Source of the DNA: Capsicum annuum | Taxonomy: Eukaryota > Streptophyta > Magnoliopsida > Solanales > Solanaceae | Length of the DNA stretch: 64,000 bases | Assembly (NCBI RefSeq): GCF_002878395.1 | Contig: NC_061118.1 | Coordinates: 83,487,847-83,551,846 of the forward strand | Direction of reading: 5' to 3' | In this document: positions 25,101 to 33,206 of the stretch, one piece after another | Numbering within the stretch: position 1 is the stretch's first letter | Layout: each line of letters begins with the position of its first letter | Position numbers and translations under genes: made by a program | Notes under the pieces: model-generated | Told to the model about the DNA's origin: nothing | What the model saw: only the letters and a program-made list of their open reading frames with translations | Database searches by the model: none

Positions 25101-28100
25101 GCTGGAGTAATCGATAACCCTTGAGAAGGTTACGCACCCAACAAAGTTCACCAGCGGTAGAGGCAATGGCCGTGTGTTCTACCTTTGTTGAAGAGCGAGC
25201 TACAACTCGTTGTTTCTTAGAACTCCATAAGACTGGATGACTGCCAAGAAACACAACATAGCCTGTAGTAGACGAGCCATCATCGCGATCACCAACCCAA
25301 TCAGAGTCGGAAAATGCATGAAGCAAGAGAGGAGAGCCTTTCCGAAGAAATAAACTACAGTCTGAAGTCTCAGTTAGCGCAAGACACGTTTTACCATGGT
25401 CCAATGAGTTGTTGTGGGACAGCTTGTAAACTAAGACAACATGTTGACTATAAAAGCAATATTTGGACGAATAAACTGCAAGCACTGCAAGCTTCCAACT
25501 ACAGTCCTGTATTGTGTGGGATCTTAAGGAGGAGAACCATCTTTAGAACCTAGACATGAACCACAAGTCGTAGGTGTTCTCATTGGTTTTGCATCTGCCA
25601 TGTTGGTCCTTTCAAGTAGTTCACATACATATTTATGTTGGTTAAGAAATAGACCAACAGGTGACCGAATGACTTCAACACCCAAGAAAAAATTCAAATC
25701 ACCAAGATCTACTGAGTACCAAGCCGCTTGATAAATTCTTCAACATGGTGTGACTGATTACCAGCAATTATGAGATCATCAACATAAACAAAAAGATAGA
25801 TAATAACTCCAAGTTTTGCATAAATGAAGAGACAATGATCACACTGAGAGTGATGAAAGCCAAGAGACACAAGATAAGCTTTCAGTTCATCATACCAGGC
25901 ACGTGGAGCCTGCTTCAAGCCATAGATAGCCTTGTGTAATCGACAAATATGATTAGGAAACTTCTCATTGACAAATCCAGGTGGTTGAGACATGTAAACT
26001 TCCTCATATAGATGCCCATGTAGAAATGCATTATTAATATCCAATTGCCTGAGTGGCCAATCTTTAGAAACCGCGAGAGAAAGAACAACTCTCACTATAG
26101 TATGTTTAGCAACAGGAGAGTATGTCTCAAAATAATCCACACCAAGTCGTTGAAAATAACCTTTAGCAACCAACCGAGCTTTATAACGTCCAATGCTGCC
26201 ATCGGAATTATACTTAACACGAAATACCCATTTGTAACCCATTGGTTTCGTATGAGGAACAGATGGAACAAGAGACCAAGTGCCTTGACTTTGCAATGCA
26301 GAAACCTCTGCGCTCATAGCAGCACACCAATTTGGATCTTTTAAGGCTTGACGAGCAGTATGAGGTTCTCTCGGCTTAGGTAAGGGAGAAGGTTGTATTA
26401 TCTTAGTAGAGGTTTTGGTTGCTGGAGAATGTTTGGTTAATAGTGAGTCTGGGGATACGTTAACATTAATAGCATCATGAGCAGTGACACTTAGCCACAA
26501 TTTCTGAACGGGTTTATGAATGTTATTTTTTGATCGAGTAGTCATGGGATGAGAGGGTTGAATGATCAGATTGTGATTTAACACATTGGCATTATTAGGT
26601 AAAGAGGGGTCAGAAGAAGGTAAAGAGGTAGAACTAACATACGATGACGAAGGAGAAGAAGACATACCTGATTGATGAATATTGGATGAATTCGCAGTCT
26701 CGTTTGATAAAGAAGCATTGCCAGGCACAGGCGCACCACTGGAAGATGAGGGACCAAGGGTCGGTGTAGTAGAGGTGATAAATGAAAGTTGGTCACGTGT
26801 AAGAGGGATTACAAAGTGGTTGGGAACCCAAGAGTCAATAGTGTCATTTTGTGGCCTACTTTCTGTTAGTTCAAGAGACATATAAGGAAAAGAGTGTTCC
26901 ACAAAATCAACATGACGAGATAAATAAAGACGAGACTTTACAGGATCATAACACTTATAAGCACTCTGATTTTGTGAATAACCTAAAAAAAGACAAGGAG
27001 TGGAGCGAGACTGTAATTTATTCTGATTATAAGGATGCAACCATGGATAACATAAACAACCAAAGACCCAGAATTTGTTATAGTTTGCTGGAGTACCATA
27101 TAATCTGAAATAAGGTGAATCACCATTTAAAGTTTGGGTAGGCAATCTGTTGATTAAGTAGGCAGCAGTAGTGAAAGCATAAGACCAAAACTTTAGAGGA
27201 AGATTGGCACTGTGTAATAATGTAATACCTCTCTCCACAACATGGCGATAACGACGCTTAGCAGTGGCATTGTGTTCAGGTGTGTAGGGAAGAGTGAGAA
27301 AATGGGATATCCCATTCTCTTCAAAGAATGAACGGAGATGAAGAAATTCTCCGTCATTGTCAGAATAAAAGCATATTATGGACTTTTGAAACAATTTCTC
27401 AACAACTTGTTTGAATTTTCGAAACACAATTGAAACATCAGATTTTCTCTTTAGAGGAAACAACCAGATATATTTTGTATAATGATCCACAAATATTAAA
27501 TAATATTGAAGATCATCAATAGAAACTTCTGGTGCAGCACCTCAAACATCCGAATAAATATATTCCAAAGGAGAGGAACTTTGTATTGAGGGTTTATAAA
27601 AGGGAGTCTTATGCATGTTATTGCATTTACAAAAATTGCAAAAAAAATTCTTCTCTAAAGGTGAAGAAATATTCAAAAGCTTCAAAATACAACGAAGAGT
27701 AGTAGTGAGGGGATGCCCGAGACGTCGATGCCAGTTGGGAGCGGTGGTGATGGAAGTGGTGTTGGCTTGAGCATTAGATATAGCTTGGAGGGCAGACTTG
27801 GATGGCCATGGGTATACACCACCCTTAAGCTTCCCTACTACCAGTGAGTGGTGTCCCCGTACAATAATCCTTCACAACAAACGAGTAAGGTGAGAAGTTA
27901 ACAGAGACATGATTATCACTACACAATTTATAAATAGAGAAAGGATTCTTTTTCATATGAGGCACACATAAAACAATAGTTAAATTGAGAGGAGTAGAGG
28001 AAGAGGGTAGAAGAGTAGATCCTGTATGGGTAATCTTATGAGATTTACCATCACCAAGCATGACATCCTCAGTACCATCATATTCAGAGTGAAGAGAAAG

Positions 28101-31100
28101 GTTTTATAGGTCTTGTGTAACATGGTGCAAGGCACAAAAGTCAACAAGCCAATTTAGATCCGCGTTGGTGGACTGTGAAACAAAGTTGGCTTTGGGCTGC
28201 TAATTACTGGATCGATTGAAGTTGCTGGAAGAACCACTAGATTTGGTATCTGTAACAGCAGAAAGAATGGAAAGTAATTTCCTGCATTGCTTGATATGGT
28301 GGCCAGGTTTGTCGTATAATTGACAAGTGACCCTAGGTCGATTGTTTTGGCCACCGGAATGCTGCCATTTCCATTCCTATTGGAAGGAGGGAAACTCCTT
28401 TGATTGGAACGTGAGTTATTGGTATTTTGATTGTAATTCCGGTTAGTGGATGTAGGAGGTTTAGCAGCAAAGTTCGCCATGATTGGCGCCACAGTTTGTG
28501 ATGAATGGCGAGTCAAATAAGCTTCAAAGTCGGTCAATTTTTCATGAAGCTCTTGAAAGGTAATGGCTGTTTCACGAGCACGAAGTGCAGAGGCAATGCT
28601 ATCATACTCGGAAGGAAGGCCGTGTACGGCATGATGAAAAACTTCATCAGCGGATATATGAACACCAAATGAAGCGAGCTTGGCACATCTCTCTGATTTT
28701 CTGCAAATACACAGTGATGGAGAGATTTCCCTTCTGAATAGTATTCAAACCCTCCCTCAAGCTCATTATACAAGCACGCGACGGCTTGGCATAGGTCGTG
28801 GCAAGATTTTGCCAAAGCGCATAAAAAGTTTTATCATCCGTAACAAAGGGTGTAATTTCTGGTGAAAGGGATGCAATCATGGCACTTCTAATTAGATGAT
28901 CTTGCCGTTTATAATTAGAGGTTGTTGTGGTGGATGGTGGTTCATTTATGAATAAAAGAAAATCATAGGCAGTAAGCAATGTTTCCCACTGATATTGCCA
29001 AGATTGGTAATTGGTGGTGGTGAGTTTCAATGGGGCTTGGGCGACAGCATTGATTGAAATAAGTTGGTCATTGTTGTTCAAAGAAATGATGTTAGGATGC
29101 CACAATATTTTGTGGAGAAGGAATAGTTGATGGAGAAGTTTGGTTTTCGGGTGTCGAAGTTTGGTTTGTTGGGGTTGTGTGAGAATCAGATGTGCTATTT
29201 GAGGGAGCCATGGCTGCTGGAAAACTTGTTGGTTGTGAAGCATAATAGCCCTGATACCATAAAGTAATTTACAGAAGAGATTGTTGCTCTTTTATTAATA
29301 ATGAGTAAGGTATTTATACAAGAGAATGGATGGATCAAGAAAGAGATCGGTACAATCAATCAACATAAATGAGATACAATTATGAATATGCTAAAAACGG
29401 AAAACTAAATATGTAAATAAAGAGGGAAAATCATTCACAATCCTCTAAGATATATCTCTAATAACATGGAGGTGCAGAACATACAAATCTCTCAAGATTC
29501 AGCACCAACTGAGAACACTAATGATCACATGATACAAGAGCAGGTGACACAGGCTGATCAGGTTCAAACTCCAAACACATCTCAACGACAGGCTGAAAAT
29601 CAGGAACAAGTTGTGATCAGAAGGACCAATAGAATCAGAAAAGCTCCATTATGGCTCAAGGATTTTGTTTCTCTAAACATTCATCAGGAAGAACCTTATG
29701 CTCTAGGGAAGTACTTGTCCTATGATGCATTGTCTCCAAAGTACCACGTATATATTGCAAAGTCATCTACAACTACAGAACCAGCTACTTACAATGAAGT
29801 TGTGAAAGATCCAAGGTGTGGATAGAAGCAATGAAGGAGGAGATTGCAGCACTAGAAGGAAACAAAACTTGGGAGATCACTAGCTTACTTAAGGCAAGAA
29901 ACCTATTGGTTGCAAGTGGATTTTCAAAATAAAATACAAAGCTACAGGTGAAATAGAAAGGTTCAAAGCTAGATTGGTTGCAAAAGGCTATAGTCAACAA
30001 GAAGGTATTGACTTTCAAGAGACCTTTTCTCCAGTTGTGATGATGAAAACAGTCAAAACAATACTCACAATTGCAGCTTAGAGACACTGGTTTATTCACC
30101 AAATGGATGTGTATAATGCCTTTCCTACAAGGTGATCTACATGAGGAGATTTACATGGACTTGCCACAGGGATTCAAGAGCCAGGGGGAGAAGAAACCAG
30201 TATGCACACTCTTGAAATCCCTGTATGGTCTCAAACAGGCTCCTAGGTAGTGGAATGCCAAGTTATCTGAAGTTTTAATAAGGATGGGGTTCAAACAAAG
30301 TCAACTTGATCATTCTTTATACACAAAGCAGACTAATGAAGGTATTACTATTGTATTAGTCTATGTGGATGGCATGTTGATCACAGGTGACACTCTGAGG
30401 ATGATTGAAGACACAAAAGGAAAACTTCAGCAAGCTTTCAAGATCAAAGATCTTGGTGAGCTAAAGTTCTTCCTAGGAATTGAGTTTGCCAGGTTAAAGG
30501 AAGGCATTTTGATGCACCAAAGAAAATATGTCTTAGAACTCATATCTGAGATGGGATTAGGAGCAGCTAAACAAGCTGCTACACCTATTGACTGACACAA
30601 ACATTAAGATCACAACAAAAGAATATGATGATCATGTCTACAACCAGGAGCTGTGAATGATCCACCAACAAATATAAAAGGTTACCAGAGACTCATAGGG
30701 AAGTTGTTGTATCTAACAATGACCAGACCTGGCATTCCTTATACTGTTCAAACTCTCAGCCAATTCCTACAACCAAAGAAATCTCACATGGATGTTGTTG
30801 TTAGGTTGGTCAGACATATTAAGCAGAAGCCTAGACAAAGAGTACTACTATCAAGCCAACCAAAAACAGAAGTTACAGCTTACTGTGATGCAGACTGGGC
30901 ATCACGTCCATTCTCAAGAAGATTAGTTACTGGCTATTTTGTGAAGCTAGGTGAATCTATGGTTTCTTGGAAATCTAAGAAGCAAAATACTATTTTCAGA
31001 AGTTCAGCTGAAGCTGAATATAGAAGCATTACCGCAACTGTTGCTGAACTTGTTTGGCTACTAGGATTGCTAAAAGAGATTGGAGTTGAAGTGAAACAAC

Positions 31101-33170
31101 CAGCTAAGATTTATACAGATAGCAAGTCAGCTATGCAAATTGCATCCAACCCTGTATATCATGAAAGAATCAAACACATTGAGATAGATTGTCACTTCAT
31201 AAGGGAGAAACTCAATCAAGCACTACTAACAGTCAACTACAATCAACTACACTCCTACCAGGAATGTACTAACTAAAGGGCTCAACAAAGCTCAACATGA
31301 ATATCTTATATCCAAGCTAGGCATCCTTAATCTATTTGGGGTTACCTAGCTTGAGGGGAAGTGTTGAAAGAAGGGAAGTCAACTCAGCCCTTGCATCTAA
31401 CACTGTGAAAACAGAGCTAACTAACTTCCAGAAAGTAGTTAGTAACTAACTGTATATATTGTGACTAATTAAGTTAGTTAAGAAGTTAGTCTCTAGAAAC
31501 TTTTATGATTAGCTATATATACATACTGACTACACATTGTACAACACAAGATCAAGATTCAATCAATGAGATCAATCTAACTCTTCTCTGTCTCTGCATT
31601 CTTATTCTTCTTCATTCCAGTTTACAGAGTTCATCATGATGAACTCTGATTAAGTTCACAACCGCTTGACTGTGCAGCACAAGCACAAGATATAGAATTA
31701 CAGAACTAACAGTGTTGCAAAGCGCCTACACCGAAGAGGCAGCATATTATAAGGTACAGTAAAGCAGATGCCAAAAAGGCAAGCTCATTACAATTACCTG
31801 AAGTAATCAAGCACCTCAGCAATCTGGTCTGCTAAATCATCAACCGATAAGATAGGATCATCAAGACTCATGACAGCAGCTCCCAACTGCAAAAACTCTT
31901 GACGGATACACAGGGTAAGCAACATTGTGAATAGAAGAACTAACCAGGCAATCAACGTGCTACTGTAACACAATCAATGTGAATTCAAGTGACAAACCTC
32001 ATGACCAGGAGGACTTATATGGTAAATACAGAAGTTATGGAGCAGCAATGAAAATGCTTCTGGACAAAAGAATACTCCTTGGAAACAGGACATATCTGTT
32101 CAATGACATAGATGCAAGACAAAGAAAATTTAGTATTAGATGGTAAAAGTTGAGATGTTGAAATTTCAATAGATAGACAATGATCCAAATAGGAAGGTGT
32201 AGAGGACGCGAATTAGGGTAGAGGGTTAGTGGGTAGGGTTCGTCCATAATAGTAGGAAGAGTGCTTTGTTTGTATCTGCGCTAGAGTTTCTTGCTCGTGG
32301 TGTTTCGGTGACGTATATGATTTCGAATAGATAGTTTATAGTATTATCAGATGGTTTTCTTGTTTCTTTTATTAGCTAGCAGTGTCTTATCCCATTTTGT
32401 TGTGTGCTTTTAGGTTTTTTGTTTGTTATACTGTTATTTGTTCTGAGCCGGGGTCTATCGGAAACAACCTCTCTACTTCATCTGAGGTAATGGTATGGAT
32501 TGCATACACGTCACCCTCCCAGACCCCACTTTGTGGGAATACATTAGTATGTTGTTGTTGTTGTAGACAATGATCCAAATATTCCGATTGTTTTCACCAA
32601 ACTGGGCAACTACCAGACCTATTTAAGCTTGCAGAGAAAAAGAAAGCGTGGAACAGAATATTAAATTTGATTTCATTTAATATGCACTTAGTTATTGAGA
32701 AAGAACATACATAATTGACTACAACAGATGACAAAATAAACTGACTTAAGCATTTGAATTCTAATAGATGACAAAATAAACTGGTTTTACTTACAATTTA
32801 AAGCTAAATCAGGATAGGTGATAAGAGCCGGCTTGTCCTGGTCCCCAAAAACAACAACAGAGACAGAACCACGGCCAGTTTTTACAAGGTGCTCCTGAGG
32901 AAAAAAAATAAGCAAACACGTCATAAGTTTGACAAGGAAAAACCACAACAAATTATATAACTAGATATTATCAAGTAAAACTATAAACTACAAAGCTTCC
33001 GAGTTCTAAAATAATTCCATCTTTCCACGTTCATTATTTTTTTGATAGGTCCAGTTTACACACATCTGTTTCTCATTTCTTTACACTTCCAACAGTTGAT
33101 TTAGCCATATATACTTGTTCTAGGCAGAATTACCTAGTTTAGAGAGGTTGTATATATATATATGTATATG

Positions 33171-33206
<36 letters not shown>

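Larger units (their letters stand above)
24623..29463 (-). mobile_element. Ty1/Copia retrotransposon 3, nested in Copia 2
   Basis: 4841 bp with LTRs 24623-24840 and 29260-29463. The 5-bp target duplication acatg flanks it (24618-24622 and 29464-29468). On the minus strand the LTR starts TATTAGAG and ends ATTACTTTA, so the termini are TA...TA instead of TG...CA. The primer-binding site tggtatcagggc (29259-29248) fits tRNA-iMet with one mismatch, and the polypurine tract ttgcgggggca precedes the 3' LTR. It has the same orientation as the NDL gene. Confidence 0.93.
21458..31658 (+). mobile_element. Ty1/Copia retrotransposon 2 (outer), full length with target duplication
   Basis: LTRs at 21458-21743 and 31362-31658 begin TGTTGAAAGAAGGG and end taagttCA. 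The 5-bp target duplication caacc flanks both sides (21453-21457 and 31659-31663). A primer-site-like tggtagcagagagcac follows the 5' LTR, and the polypurine tract cttgaggggaag precedes the 3' LTR. Without the nested insertions it is about 5.3 kb, normal for Copia. It lies antisense to the host gene NDL. Coding regions contain stops. Confidence 0.93.
19152..31797 (-). other. NDL intron 4, 12.6 kb, filled with retrotransposons
   Basis: The intron starts gtaattg after exon 4 (31797) and ends cttcag before exon 5 (19152). All but about 0.3 kb belongs to a gag-only Ty3-like element (19213-21362) and a Copia (21458-31658) that itself hosts another Copia and a SINE-like fragment. The remaining intron sequence is near 19152-19212, 21363-21457 and 31659-31797. 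Confidence 0.9.

Noticed and set aside
19152..31797. Two separate genes instead of one NDL gene split by transposons
   Set aside because: Exon 4 ends in AG and exon 5 starts with G, completing an Arg at the expected family position; phases and protein order continue exactly.
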